34,893 nt of DNA from an uncultured Oscillibacter sp. (GCA_951800675.1 CATOKC010000016.1:1-34893), one strand, 5' to 3'; positions 1 to 8,813 are shown, counted from the stretch's first letter. Notes: a model not told the origin generated them from the sequence alone. A program made the numbers and translations.

Positions 1-1520
1 CCAAGACCACCTTCCTCTCCAACATGTCCCACGATATCCGCACGCCCATGAACGCTGTGCTGGGCTTTACCTCGCTCCTCTCCAGAGACGCGGGGGACCC
101 CGCCAAGGTGCGGGAGTACACGAAGAAGATTACGGCCTCCGGCCAGCACCTCCTCAGCCTGATCAACGATGTTCTGGACGTTTCCAAGATCGAGAGCGGG
201 AAGGTGGTACTGAACCTGGAGGAGTTTTCCCTCAACGACGTCATTTCCTCCGTGGACACCATCATCCAGCCCATGGCCCGGGCCAGGAGACAGGAATTTT
301 ACCTGGAAGTGACCGGCGTCCACCATGAATACCTGGTGGGAGACGAAACGCGGATCAATCAAATCCTGATCAATCTTCTCTCCAACGCGGTGAAGTACAC
401 GCCGGAGGGCGGACATATCTGGTTCCGGATCATCGGACTAAAGCGGCGTTCCAGCCAGTATGAGCATATTCGTATCGAGGTGGAGGACGATGGCTATGGA
501 ATGACGCCAGAGTATCTTGAGACCATCTTCGACGCCTTCACCAGGGCGGAAAACAGCACGACGAACAAGGTCCAGGGCACCGGGCTGGGCATGGCCATCA
601 CCAAGAGCATCATAGAGCTTATGGGCGGGACTATCAGCGTTGAAAGCGAGGTGGACCGGGGGACGATCTTCCAGGTCGATCTGGAGTTCCGCGTCCAGGA
701 GGGGCAGGCGGACCGGCAGTTCTGGGAAAAGCGGGGCGTCACCCGGGTTCTGGTAGTGGACGGAGACGAGGAGGACCGGGAGGATATCCAGGCCCTCATG
801 CAGGATACGGGGGTCCGGCTGGATGCCGCCTCCAGCGTGGAGGAGGCTCTGGGCTGGGTCCGGGACGGCGGGGAGTATCAGATTGCCCTGCTGGACTGGG
901 ACGCCCATGGCCTGTCTGCGGCAAGGGAGCTGCGGGAGGCGCTTCCGGTTTCCGTGCCCATTTTGCTTTTGACCGTCTGCGACGAGGAGCGGATGGGAGA
1001 GGCCCTTGAAATTGAGCGCGTCAGCGTCCTGGAAAAGCCGTTCTTTGTCTCCGCCTTCCAGGAGAAGGTGGAGGAGCTGTGGGGAACGGAGGAAGCCAGC
1101 GGGCCGGAGGAGGCCGCCAGCCTGGAGGGACTGCGGTTCCTGGCCGCGGAGGACAACGAGATCAACGCTGAGATTTTGGCGGAGCTCCTGGAGCTGGAGG
1201 GGGCCTCCTGTGAGGTCATGGAAAACGGCCTTCTGGCGGTGGAACGCTTCCAGGGGGCGAAGGAAGGGGAATTCGACGCGATTTTGATGGACGTTCAGAT
1301 GCCGGTGATGAACGGCCATGAGGCCGCTCGGGCCATTCGCACGCTGGAGCGTTCCGACGCGGCCCGTATTCCCATCATCGCCATGACGGCCAACGCCTTC
1401 GCGGAGGATGAAAAGGCGGCCCTGGCCGCCGGCATGGACGCCCATGTGGCCAAGCCGCTGGACATGGAGCTTTTGAAGAAGGTTATCCAACACTGTGTCA
1501 CGCGAAAGGAAGCATTATGA
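1..1520 (+). CDS. Hybrid sensor histidine kinase/response regulator, 5' partial
   Basis: The reading frame is open from the first bases, so the N-terminal sensor part lies outside the window. The visible protein starts in the HisKA dimerisation helix: the H-box reads FLSNMSHDIRTPMNA, with the phospho-accepting His at bases 30-32. An HATPase_c domain follows (N-box NQILINLLSNAVKYT, G1 EDDGYGM, G2 GTGLGMAIT). Two receiver domains come next. The first has VVDGDEED, phospho-Asp in LLDWD (codon 894-896) and the EKPF lysine. The second has AAEDNEIN, phospho-Asp in LMDVQMP (codon 1290-1292) and AKPLD. Both receivers keep the acidic pocket and lysine, so this resembles a membrane-bound phosphorelay kinase of the BarA/TorS layout without a visible HPt domain. 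The stop overlaps the start of the next gene (ATGA at 1517-1520), so the two are translationally coupled. The ligand is unknown. Confidence 0.93.
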   Translation, partial: KTTFLSNMSHDIRTPMNAVLGFTSLLSRDAGDPAKVREYTKKITASGQHLLSLINDVLDVSKIESGKVVLNLEEFSLNDVISSVDTIIQPMARARRQEFYLEVTGVHHEYLVGDETRINQILINLLSNAVKYTPEGGHIWFRIIGLKRRSSQYEHIRIEVEDDGYGMTPEYLETIFDAFTRAENSTTNKVQGTGLGMAITKSIIELMGGTISVESEVDRGTIFQVDLEFRVQEGQADRQFWEKRGVTRVLVVDGDEEDREDIQALMQDTGVRLDAASSVEEALGWVRDGGEYQIALLDWDAHGLSAARELREALPVSVPILLLTVCDEERMGEALEIERVSVLEKPFFVSAFQEKVEELWGTEEASGPEEAASLEGLRFLAAEDNEINAEILAELLELEGASCEVMENGLLAVERFQGAKEGEFDAILMDVQMPVMNGHEAARAIRTLERSDAARIPIIAMTANAFAEDEKAALAAGMDAHVAKPLDMELLKKVIQHCVTRKEAL

Positions 1521-2836
1521 AGAGCCATGTGAGAAGAATTGTCCGGCAATGGACCGCCGCCTGTCTGGCGGGACTTCTGGCCGTGTCTCTGGCCGCCTGC
1601 GGCGGCAGGACGAACCCCACGAACCTGATTCCCCAGGATGAGGAGGAGGAACGGGTTGTCAATTTTTTCAGTCCCATGGAAAAATCCGACCCTCACGCGG
1701 AGAACGTGGCCCGCACCGCGTCGGACCTGACGGTTATGATGGCGGAGGAGCGGCTGGGCGTCACTATGGTCTACAGGACCTATACGGCGGAAAGCTACCA
1801 GGATAAGACCTACGACGAGGTTACCCTGGACCGGGCCCGGAACAACATGGACGATCTCTACCTGTTGAATCCGGATACCGTGCTGGCCCTGGGGGCAGAG
1901 GGAAAGCTGATGGATCTTTCGGGGCTGGAGAACGCCAAAAACCTGAGGGACATCATTTTGGCGGCCAACACAGTGGACGGGAAGCTGGTGGCCATCCCCC
2001 AGGAGGTGGTGGCTTACGGGCTGTACGTCAACAAGGACCTTTTTGATCAGTATGACCTGGCCCTGCCGGAGACGCCGGAGGACTTTTTGGAGTGCTGCCG
2101 GGTGTTTCAGGAAAACGGCATCGAGACCCCCGTGGGCGCGAACCGCTGGTGGCTGGAGAACTTTGTCTTTGCCATTGCTTACGCGGACCTCTACAACGGC
2201 GGAAGCATGGAGGAGGAAATTGCCGCCCTCAACAGTGGAGCGGCCCGGTACAGCGACTATCTGCGCCCCGGCTTCGAGTTTCTTCAAACCCTGATAGACA
2301 AGGGCTATATCGACGCGGAGAAAGCCGCCGTCAGTGAGGCCATTGAGGGAGAGGGACCGGATTTCCTGGCGGGGAAAACCCCGATGGTCATGGCCTATTG
2401 GGGAGCGGCGAATACGGAGACCGCCTATGGAAAGACGGATTTTGAGATGCGGGTCATCGGCTTTCCCAGCGGTCGGGGCCAGATGCCGGTGATGCCCATG
2501 ACGGGCATGGCCGTGGGGGCGGAGGCGGAGCACCGGGAGGATGCCGCCAAGGTTCTGGACGTCATGATCTCCGACGAGGCGCTTCAGCTCTACTCGGAGA
2601 CCAACCGGGTCATCTCTCCCTCTAAAAATATAAAGGTGGACTGCGTACCCGCCCTGAGGCCCTTGAACGACCGGATTGAGGAGGGCATTTATGTCCTGGG
2701 CTCCAACGCCGGAATGAACGTGGAGCAGTGGGGGAATACCTGCCTGATTGTGCGGGACCTGCTGAACGGCGCGTCTGTGGACGCGTGCATGGCGGCTTTT
2801 GATGAATTGCAGGCCGCCGCGCGGAATCAGGCGTAA
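1517..2836 (+). CDS. Extracellular solute-binding lipoprotein (ABC sugar-binding, family 1 type)
   Basis: 439 residues. The N-terminus is a lipoprotein signal: basic MKSHVRRIVRQ, a hydrophobic stretch, then lipobox LAAC, so the mature protein should be lipid-anchored at Cys27 on the outer face of the membrane. The body matches carbohydrate-binding proteins of ABC importers, with the family's YGLYVNKDLFDQYDL and DFLAGKTPMVMAYWG segments. No permease or ATPase gene follows; a terminator comes next. The start overlaps the stop of the upstream hybrid kinase. This suggests, by inference, that the binding protein either presents ligand to the kinase or belongs to a transporter encoded elsewhere. 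The exact ligand cannot be read from sequence. Confidence 0.9.
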   Translation: MKSHVRRIVRQWTAACLAGLLAVSLAACGGRTNPTNLIPQDEEEERVVNFFSPMEKSDPHAENVARTASDLTVMMAEERLGVTMVYRTYTAESYQDKTYDEVTLDRARNNMDDLYLLNPDTVLALGAEGKLMDLSGLENAKNLRDIILAANTVDGKLVAIPQEVVAYGLYVNKDLFDQYDLALPETPEDFLECCRVFQENGIETPVGANRWWLENFVFAIAYADLYNGGSMEEEIAALNSGAARYSDYLRPGFEFLQTLIDKGYIDAEKAAVSEAIEGEGPDFLAGKTPMVMAYWGAANTETAYGKTDFEMRVIGFPSGRGQMPVMPMTGMAVGAEAEHREDAAKVLDVMISDEALQLYSETNRVISPSKNIKVDCVPALRPLNDRIEEGIYVLGSNAGMNVEQWGNTCLIVRDLLNGASVDACMAAFDELQAAARNQA

Positions 2837-2847
2837 TCGGAAAATAG

Positions 2848-2886
2848 AGCGCCCCAACCTCGCTGTGGTTGGGGCGCTTTTGTTTT
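2848..2886 (+). terminator. Intrinsic terminator after the binding-protein gene
   Basis: A perfect 12-bp stem (2848-2859 with 2867-2878) and a 7-nt loop are followed by TTTTGTTTT. It begins 12 bases after the stop of the lipoprotein gene and closes the kinase/binding-protein operon. Confidence 0.9.
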
Positions 2887-2977
2887 GCGGACCGCTGTTT
2901 GGTGACAAGATCACGGAAGGCGGCCTGGAAAAGCGCTATGATGAATCCACCAAGAAAAAACACAAGGAGGATATCCC

Positions 2978-3283
2978 ATGAACACAATTTCCATCAATAA
3001 GACCAACTTCTCTCAGGAGGTCATCCACTCTGACCGGCCCGTCCTGCTGGATTTCTGGGCCCCGTGGTGCGGTCCCTGCCGTATGATTCACCCGGTTCTG
3101 GAGGAAATTGCCCAGGAGCGGCCTGACGTTAAGGTGGGTAAGGTCAACGTGGACGAACAGCCGGAGCTGACGGGCCAGTTCGGCGTGTTGAGCATTCCCA
3201 TGCTGGTGGTCATGAAGGGCGGGAAGGTCATCAGTCAAGCCGTGGGCGCCCGGCCCAAGGGCCAAATTCTCGCCATGCTGTAA
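2978..3283 (+). CDS. trxA: Thioredoxin
   Basis: 101 residues, the normal length for a minimal thioredoxin. The active site is WCGPC (Cys31 and Cys34), preceded by LLDFWAPW, and the cis-proline loop is SIPM. It is a cytosolic dithiol/disulfide reductant. The start has a clear AAGGAGG ribosome binding site. The gene lies 14 bases upstream of a pyridine-nucleotide disulfide reductase carrying a rhodanese domain, so the two probably form an operon for thiol or sulfane-sulfur handling. It lacks the extra helix of long thioredoxins and has no signal peptide. I saw no convincing -35/-10 pair between the upstream terminator and the start. Confidence 0.95.
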   Translation: MNTISINKTNFSQEVIHSDRPVLLDFWAPWCGPCRMIHPVLEEIAQERPDVKVGKVNVDEQPELTGQFGVLSIPMLVVMKGGKVISQAVGARPKGQILAML

Positions 3284-3297
3284 AGGGGGGGACGGAC

Positions 3298-4989
3298 ATG
3301 AAGGTTATCATTGTAGGCGGTGTGGCGGGAGGCGCCACGGCGGCGGCCCGGCTCCGCCGTCTGGACGAACAGGCGCGGATCATCGTGTTTGAGCGGTCTG
3401 GGTACATTTCCTATGCCAACTGCGGCCTGCCCTATTACATTGGCGGCGCGATCACCGACCCGGAGGCCCTGACCCTCCAGACGCCGGAGAGCTTCTTCGC
3501 CCGCTTCCGGGTGGAAATGCGGGTTCACCACGAGGTCACGGCCCTCCACCCGGAGCGCAAAACCGTCTCCGTCAAGAATCTGGAAACCGGCGGGGAATTC
3601 GAGGAAGGCTATGACAAGCTGATTCTCTCCCCCGGGGCGAAGCCCACACAGCCCAGACTGCCCGGCGTCGGGCTGGAGAAGCTGTTCACCCTGCGGACGG
3701 TGGAGGACACCTTCCGCATGAAAGAATTCATCCGGGAGAACCGACCCCGGTCCGCCGTGCTGGCGGGGGGCGGGTTCATCGGTCTGGAGCTGGCGGAAAA
3801 CCTGCGGGAGCTGGGCGTGGACGTGACCATTGTGCAGCGGCCCAAGCAGCTGATGAATCCCTTTGATCCCGATATAGCGGCCTTCATTCACAGCGAGCTG
3901 CGCAGGCACGGCGTGAAGCTGGCGCTGGGACAAACGGTGGAGGGCTTCCAGGAGCGGGACGGCGGCGTGGACGTGCTTCTCAAGGACGAGCCTCCCCTTC
4001 ACGCGGATATGGTGGCGCTGGCCATCGGCGTCACCCCGGACACCGCCCTGGCCAGGGATGCTGGCCTGGAGCTTGGAATCAAGGGCAGCATCGTGGTAAA
4101 CGACCGGATGGAAACCTCCGTTCCGGACATCTACGCCGTGGGCGACGCGGTGCAGGTCCGGCACGCCGTCACCGGAATGGACGCGCTGATCTCCCTGGCG
4201 GGTCCTGCCAACAAGCAGGGGCGGATTGTGGCGGACAATCTCCGCGGCGGCGACAGCCGCTATCAGGGAAGCCAGGGCAGCAGCGTCCTGAAGGTCTTTG
4301 ACATGACCGCCGCTTCTACCGGCGTCAACGAAGCCAACGCCAAAAAGGCTGGGCTGGCGGTGGATAAGGTCATCCTCTCTCCCATGAGCCATGCGGGTTA
4401 CTACCCCGGCGGCAAAGTCATGACCATGAAGGTGGTCTTTGAGAAGGGGACGTTCCGCCTTCTGGGGGCACAGATTGTAGGTTATGAGGGCGTGGACAAA
4501 CGCGTTGACGTGCTGGCCACGGCCATCCACGCGGGGATGAAGGTGACACAGCTGAAGGACCTGGATTTGGCCTACGCGCCTCCCTACTCCTCCGCCAAGG
4601 ACCCGGTGAACATGGCGGGCTTTATGGCGGACAATCTGGAAAAGGGCGTATTGAGGCAGTGGTTTCTGGAGGACCTTCCCACCCTCCCCCGGGACGGCTC
4701 TGCCACGCTGCTGGATGTGCGGACCGTGGGCGAGTTTGCCCAAGGACAGGTCGAGGGCTTCCGGAACATTCCGGTAGACGAATTGCGGGAGCGGATGGGA
4801 GAGCTGGAGCCTGGCAAGCCGGTCTACGTCATCTGCCAGAGTGGCCTGCGCAGCTACATTGCCTCCCGGATTCTAACCGGCGGCGGCTTCGAGGCATACA
4901 ACTTTGCCGGCGGGTTCCGCTATTATGACGCGGTGACCCATGACCGGGGCCTCATTGAGCGGGCGACGGCCTGCGGAATGGACCAATAA
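3298..4989 (+). CDS. CoA-disulfide reductase-like FAD/NAD(P) oxidoreductase with C-terminal rhodanese domain
   Basis: 563 residues. The N-terminal FAD-binding Rossmann motif is IIVGGVAGGATAAARL. The single redox cysteine is Cys42 in SYANCGLPYYIGG, the signature of the CoA-disulfide reductase/NADH oxidase class. A second nucleotide-binding motif (VLAGGGFIGLELAENL) and the FAD motif IYAVGDAVQV follow, then the dimerisation domain with the Tyr pair in YAPPYSSAKDPVNMAGF. The last ~100 residues are a rhodanese domain with its loop cysteine at Cys513 (CQSGLRS). Fused enzymes of this kind (CoADR-RHD) reduce CoA disulfide, CoA persulfide or polysulfide; the precise substrate here is inferred. It is coupled to thioredoxin upstream and convergent with a Crp/Fnr-type regulator. 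Confidence 0.92.
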   Translation: MKVIIVGGVAGGATAAARLRRLDEQARIIVFERSGYISYANCGLPYYIGGAITDPEALTLQTPESFFARFRVEMRVHHEVTALHPERKTVSVKNLETGGEFEEGYDKLILSPGAKPTQPRLPGVGLEKLFTLRTVEDTFRMKEFIRENRPRSAVLAGGGFIGLELAENLRELGVDVTIVQRPKQLMNPFDPDIAAFIHSELRRHGVKLALGQTVEGFQERDGGVDVLLKDEPPLHADMVALAIGVTPDTALARDAGLELGIKGSIVVNDRMETSVPDIYAVGDAVQVRHAVTGMDALISLAGPANKQGRIVADNLRGGDSRYQGSQGSSVLKVFDMTAASTGVNEANAKKAGLAVDKVILSPMSHAGYYPGGKVMTMKVVFEKGTFRLLGAQIVGYEGVDKRVDVLATAIHAGMKVTQLKDLDLAYAPPYSSAKDPVNMAGFMADNLEKGVLRQWFLEDLPTLPRDGSATLLDVRTVGEFAQGQVEGFRNIPVDELRERMGELEPGKPVYVICQSGLRSYIASRILTGGGFEAYNFAGGFRYYDAVTHDRGLIERATACGMDQ

Positions 4990-4996
4990 AGAAAAG

Positions 4997-5041
4997 ATAC
5001 CCCTCCTGAGCTCCGGCCGGAGCTTGAGGAGGGGTATTTTT
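4997..5041. terminator. Bidirectional terminator between convergent genes
   Basis: A roughly 19-bp stem with a small bulge (4997-5016 with 5017-5037) is flanked by A-rich sequence on the left and T-rich on the right. It can end transcription of the oxidoreductase from the left and of the Crp/Fnr gene from the right. It touches the stop codon of the latter at 5040-5042. Confidence 0.85.
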
Positions 5042-5699
5042 ATGCGTCCCGCAGGAGCTCCAGCGGTTTTCTGTCCAGAAGCTCCACAGAGCCCCGGGCC
5101 AGCCGAACCATGCCCTCACCCTGAAAATAACGGAGCATCCGGGTGATGACCTCCCGGTGGGTGCCCAGGTGGTTGGCGATGGTCTCATGGGTGAGCTTTA
5201 GCAGCGGACTGCCCTCGATGTCGGACTCCTCCAGCAGGAAGGCCGCCACCCGCTTGTCCAGACTCTTCCACAGAATTTGCTCCATCAGCCACATGACCTC
5301 CGAAAAGCGGGCCGCCATGATCTCATTGGTGTAGTTGGCGACAGGGGCGGATTCCTCCATGAGCTGCTGGTAAAGCTCGGTGGGAATGATCCAGAGCTCC
5401 GTGTCCTTCTCCGCCTCAATGGTAATGTCAAACTGTACGCTCCGTAGCATGCAGGAGGCGGAAAGCAGACACAGGTCCCGGTCAAACAGGCGATAGACCG
5501 TAATCTCCCGGCCTTCGTCGGAGAGGATATACGCCCGAAGCTGACCAGACCTTACCAGCAAAAGCCCGGTGCAGTCCGCGGAGCCGTTGTGAAGCGGGGC
5601 CCCTTTTTGAACGCTCCGTTCCGTCAGGCCGGTTAGGACTCGAGTTTGCTGAGGGGTGGTCAGCTTGCTCCAAATCGGAAAATAGCTTTGAAAGTTCAC
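5040..5699 (-). CDS. Crp/Fnr family transcriptional regulator
   Basis: 219 residues from a GTG at 5697-5699. This start is chosen because GGAGAGGAG lies six bases upstream and it gives the normal family length; an ATG at 5780 in the same frame would add 27 atypical residues. An N-terminal cyclic-nucleotide-binding-like beta roll (about residues 15-130) is followed by a dimer helix and a winged helix-turn-helix (LTHETIANHLGTHREVITRML, recognition helix around 175-188). The roll lacks the Arg/Ser phosphate-binding signature needed for cAMP. It instead carries Cys77 and Cys83 in LCLLSASCML, plus Cys43. The gene faces the thioredoxin/CoADR-rhodanese operon and may control it in response to redox or sulfur state (inference). 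Confidence 0.88.
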   Translation of the reverse strand: MNFQSYFPIWSKLTTPQQTRVLTGLTERSVQKGAPLHNGSADCTGLLLVRSGQLRAYILSDEGREITVYRLFDRDLCLLSASCMLRSVQFDITIEAEKDTELWIIPTELYQQLMEESAPVANYTNEIMAARFSEVMWLMEQILWKSLDKRVAAFLLEESDIEGSPLLKLTHETIANHLGTHREVITRMLRYFQGEGMVRLARGSVELLDRKPLELLRDA

Positions 5700-5810
5700 G
5701 CGCGCTCCTCTCCGCCCCCAGGGCTTTTTGTAATGAGAACCGTACAGGCTGGAGCCGGTTTGAAAATAGATCCCGGGCATGGGATTTTTGCGGACATTGC
5801 CTCGTGGAAT

Positions 5811-6998
5811 TCACCGCATGAGATACCCCCTGGACAGCAGCTCCAGCTGCAAGGCTTCCGCGTGGCGGCTGTCCCGGGTCTCCAGCACCATGGTGACGAC
5901 GCAGGCTCCCACGTCGGAGTCCTTGTCCTCCCGGTTGTGGTTGACGCTGATGATGTTGGCCCCGCTGTCCGACACCACCTGGAGCATCCGCAGAAGGCTG
6001 CCCGGCTTATCCTCCACTTTAGTGGTCAGCTCCACCAGACGGCCCGCCTTGGACAGGCCCTTGGTGATGATGCGGGAGAGGGTGGTCACGTCCACGTTGC
6101 CGCCGGAGACCAAGCAGACGGTTTTCCGCCCGTCGGTGGGGACCTTGCCGAACATACAGGCGGCCACCGGGGTGGCTCCAGCCCCCTCCGCCACGGTTTT
6201 CTGCTCCTCCATCAGCGCCAGAATGGCGGAGGCAATTTCATCCTCCGTGACGGTGACCACCTCGTCCACGTATTCCCGGCACAGGGCAAAGGTCCGGTTT
6301 CCGGGCCGCTTTACGGCGATGCCGTCGGCAATGGTGGCCACGCCGGAAAGCTCCGTAGGTTCCCCGGCGTGGAGGGAGAGGTACATGGAGGGCGCGCCCG
6401 CCGCCTGAACCCCCACCACCCGGCAGGAGGGCTTTAGCCGCTTCACGGCAAAGGCCACGCCGCTGATGAGCCCGCCGCCGCCGATGGGGACCACCACCTG
6501 CTCCACGTCGGGCAGCTGCTGTAGAATTTCCAGGCCGATGGTGCCCTGACCGGCGATGACGAAGGGGTCGTCAAAGGGATGGGCGAAGGTATAGCCCTCC
6601 TCCCGGCAAAGGCGCTGGGCCTCTGTCGCGGCGTCATCGTATACGCCGGGGACCAGCACCACCCGGGCGCCGTAGCCCTTCGTGGCCTCCACCTTGCTGA
6701 TGGGGGCCCCGGCGGGCATGCAGATGACGGAGGGGATGCCCAGCCGGGCGGCGGACAGGGCGATGCCCTGGGCGTGGTTTCCGGCGGAACAGGCGATGAC
6801 GCCTTTTTCCGCTTCCTCCGGTGTGAGGGAGCGGATTTTGTTGAAGGCGCCCCGAAGCTTGAAGGAGCCGGTGAGCTGCAAATTCTCTGCCTTGATGTAA
6901 AGGTTCCGGCCCAGTTTGGGAGCGGGGTCCAGAGGCGTCTGGCGGGCAACGCTCTCCAGCGCCTTCCGCGCGTCTCGTATCATGTCCAAGGTCAGCAT
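5811..6998 (-). CDS. ilvA: Threonine ammonia-lyase with C-terminal ACT domain
   Basis: 395 residues from the ATG at 6996-6998, which has AAAGGGG seven bases upstream; the frame extends further but without homology. It is a PLP enzyme that deaminates threonine to 2-oxobutanoate. The Schiff-base lysine is Lys47 in GSFKLRGAFNKI, and the phosphate-binding glycine loop is PIGGGGLISGVAF. The final ~75 residues form one ACT domain (VELTTKVEDKPGSLLRML...). That single-ACT layout suits the short, often catabolic (TdcB-like) enzymes rather than the long two-ACT biosynthetic IlvA, so the symbol could also be tdcB. It lies 49 bases after the symporter gene and is probably co-transcribed with it, which hints at amino-acid uptake followed by breakdown. 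Confidence 0.93.
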   Translation of the reverse strand: MLTLDMIRDARKALESVARQTPLDPAPKLGRNLYIKAENLQLTGSFKLRGAFNKIRSLTPEEAEKGVIACSAGNHAQGIALSAARLGIPSVICMPAGAPISKVEATKGYGARVVLVPGVYDDAATEAQRLCREEGYTFAHPFDDPFVIAGQGTIGLEILQQLPDVEQVVVPIGGGGLISGVAFAVKRLKPSCRVVGVQAAGAPSMYLSLHAGEPTELSGVATIADGIAVKRPGNRTFALCREYVDEVVTVTEDEIASAILALMEEQKTVAEGAGATPVAACMFGKVPTDGRKTVCLVSGGNVDVTTLSRIITKGLSKAGRLVELTTKVEDKPGSLLRMLQVVSDSGANIISVNHNREDKDSDVGACVVTMVLETRDSRHAEALQLELLSRGYLMR

Positions 6999-7047
6999 CG
7001 ATGATCCCCTTTCCGCAGGGTTTTCCCCGCAGCGAAATGCGCCCGGT

Positions 7048-8490
7048 TTAAGCCTTCTTCGCATCCAGAAAGACTGAGGGGCGGCTCTTGTACGTGGCCA
7101 GGCTGACCGCGATCAGGGCCGCGCCGCAGGCGATGGTCCCCGGCACGGCGGAACCCAGGCCAAAGGGCTCTCCCGCCAGCTTCCAGCCGACGCAGACGGT
7201 GAAGCCGGCGGCCATACCGGCGATGACGCCGGCGGAGGTGGCCTTCCTCCAGAAAAGGGCGGCAAAGGCCGGGATGCCTGCCGCCGCCGCGTAGAAGCTC
7301 CAGGCGAACATGAGAATATTATAAGCGTTTTTGATGTAAAGCGCAATGACCAACGCGCCCAGGGGCAGGATGATGGAGAAGATTCGGGAGAGGAGGATTT
7401 CCGTCTTGTCCTTCATCTCCGGGAAGAAGGTCTTGCCGATGTCGTGGACACAGGTCTGGACGCTGACCAGCAGATAGCTGTCCGCTGTGGACATGATGAC
7501 GGAGAGAATACCCGCCAGGGCCAGGCCGGTCAAGCCGATAGGCAGCACGTGGATGGCCAGGGCCGGGACGACGGCGTCGGTGTTGCCATAGGCCGCCAGA
7601 ACGTCGTCCCCGATGACCTGATGGGCGGCCACACCCATGAAGTAGACCAGAGCGATGGTGACGCCGTAGACGGCGGTGCCCAGGAACATGCCTTTTTTGG
7701 CGGAGCCGCGGTCCTTGGCGGCGAAGGCCCGCTGCCACATCTCCGCCCCGGCCATGGTAAAGACCAGATAGGTCACGATGTCTCCCAGGATATCACCGTT
7801 TAGGTAGGGCTTCGCCAAGGCGGGGTCCAGGCCCGCCAGGAAGTTGGAAAAGCCGCCGATGCTCTTGAGGGAAGCCGCGGGGATGAGGATATAGACGAAG
7901 AGAATCAGCATGTAGAATTGGAGAACGTCGGTGTACACCACGCCGAAGAGGCCGCTGGAGGCGGTGTAGACCATGAAGATGACGCAGGCGATGAGGGCCC
8001 CGGCCTCAAAGCTGAGGCCCACCTGGCCCCCCAGCATGTTGATGATGGTGGCGGTGGCTGTCACCTGGGAGGCCACAGTGCCCATCATGGTGAAGGCCAC
8101 CATGGCCGCCAGCAGTATTTTCGCCGTCTTGCCAAAGCGGCGATGGAAGAGGTCCGGGATGGAGGTCACGTCGTACTTTATGCCGATATCGGAAATCTTC
8201 CCGGCGATGCCGGAAAAGAGGAACATACCCAAAAGGTAGGGAACGGCGGTGAGCACCGCCTTGAAGCCGCTGGAATAGGCGACGCCCGCCCGTCCCATAA
8301 GGCCGCTGCCGCCGATGATGGTGGCGCAGACCGTGGCCATCATCACCAAGGGTCCCAGGGTCCGGCCCGCCACATAATAGTCCCCGGTGTTCTTGACGCG
8401 CCGGACAAAGTAAATGCCCACAGCCACCATGGAGACCAGATAAAACGCGATGATGCCAAGGTCCAAAACGCTGAGCTGAGTGTGATCCAT
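7048..8490 (-). CDS. Sodium:solute symporter family protein
   Basis: 480 residues from the ATG at 8488-8490; 54 extra upstream residues in frame are GC-rich and not membrane-like, so that longer start is rejected. Roughly 13 hydrophobic segments run through the protein. Family features include the N-terminal IIAFYLVSMVAVGIYFVRR, the VAGRTLGPLVMMATVCATII segment and the LAGILSVIMSTADSYLLV region that shapes the Na+ site of the SSS (LeuT-fold) family. The substrate is not determined by sequence. The threonine ammonia-lyase downstream suggests an amino acid or related organic acid. A good sigma-A promoter lies at 8618-8646, leaving a ~120-nt leader. Confidence 0.9.
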   Translation of the reverse strand: MDHTQLSVLDLGIIAFYLVSMVAVGIYFVRRVKNTGDYYVAGRTLGPLVMMATVCATIIGGSGLMGRAGVAYSSGFKAVLTAVPYLLGMFLFSGIAGKISDIGIKYDVTSIPDLFHRRFGKTAKILLAAMVAFTMMGTVASQVTATATIINMLGGQVGLSFEAGALIACVIFMVYTASSGLFGVVYTDVLQFYMLILFVYILIPAASLKSIGGFSNFLAGLDPALAKPYLNGDILGDIVTYLVFTMAGAEMWQRAFAAKDRGSAKKGMFLGTAVYGVTIALVYFMGVAAHQVIGDDVLAAYGNTDAVVPALAIHVLPIGLTGLALAGILSVIMSTADSYLLVSVQTCVHDIGKTFFPEMKDKTEILLSRIFSIILPLGALVIALYIKNAYNILMFAWSFYAAAAGIPAFAALFWRKATSAGVIAGMAAGFTVCVGWKLAGEPFGLGSAVPGTIACGAALIAVSLATYKSRPSVFLDAKKA

Positions 8491-8617
8491 GTTACCTGTT
8501 CCTTTCCGTTTCCATTGCCTGCCCTTACGTCGAAGTCCTCGAAAAAGAAGTCTTTCCGTTTGCCGCGCCGGAGGAGAAACGTCATCTCCATTGCGGGAGC
8601 CTACCTTAATAAAGATA

Positions 8618-8646
8618 ATTATAGCAGAAAAAGGAAATTTCGTCGA
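8618..8646 (-). promoter_or_regulatory. Sigma-A promoter of the symporter/threonine ammonia-lyase operon
   Basis: On the minus strand, -35 TCGACG (8641-8646), a 17-bp spacer and -10 TATAAT (8618-8623). Transcription should start near 8611. The ~120-nt leader to the symporter start shows no riboswitch I can name. Confidence 0.75.
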
Positions 8647-8720
8647 GAGCATTTTTACAAAAATTATGAGAAAAGTAAAGATATTTTGCGTGATAGTCTG
8701 AGATTTCCCTGCTAAAAATC

Positions 8721-8750
8721 AAAAAATGCGGCGTCCTGTTCAGACGCCGC
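8721..8750 (-). terminator. Intrinsic terminator of the CapA-like gene
   Basis: 8-bp stem GCGGCGTC/GACGCCGC (8728-8735 with 8743-8750). Read on the minus strand it is followed by ATTTTTTGATTTTT. It lies 63 bases past the stop of the CapA-like gene; 8751-8813 holds nothing else visible. Confidence 0.88.
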
Positions 8751-8813
8751 AAAACTTTTTATAAACATGATAAGACCCTGAAAAGAATTTTTGAGCCCTT
8801 CCTCCGTATGCCG

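Noticed and set aside
1295..2914. 539-codon open frame on the minus strand over the kinase end and binding-protein gene
   Set aside because: Runs through a terminator and against two clear genes; composition is that of a shadow frame.
8491..8652. In-frame N-terminal extension of the symporter
   Set aside because: It would begin upstream of the predicted transcription start and adds charged residues not seen in the family.
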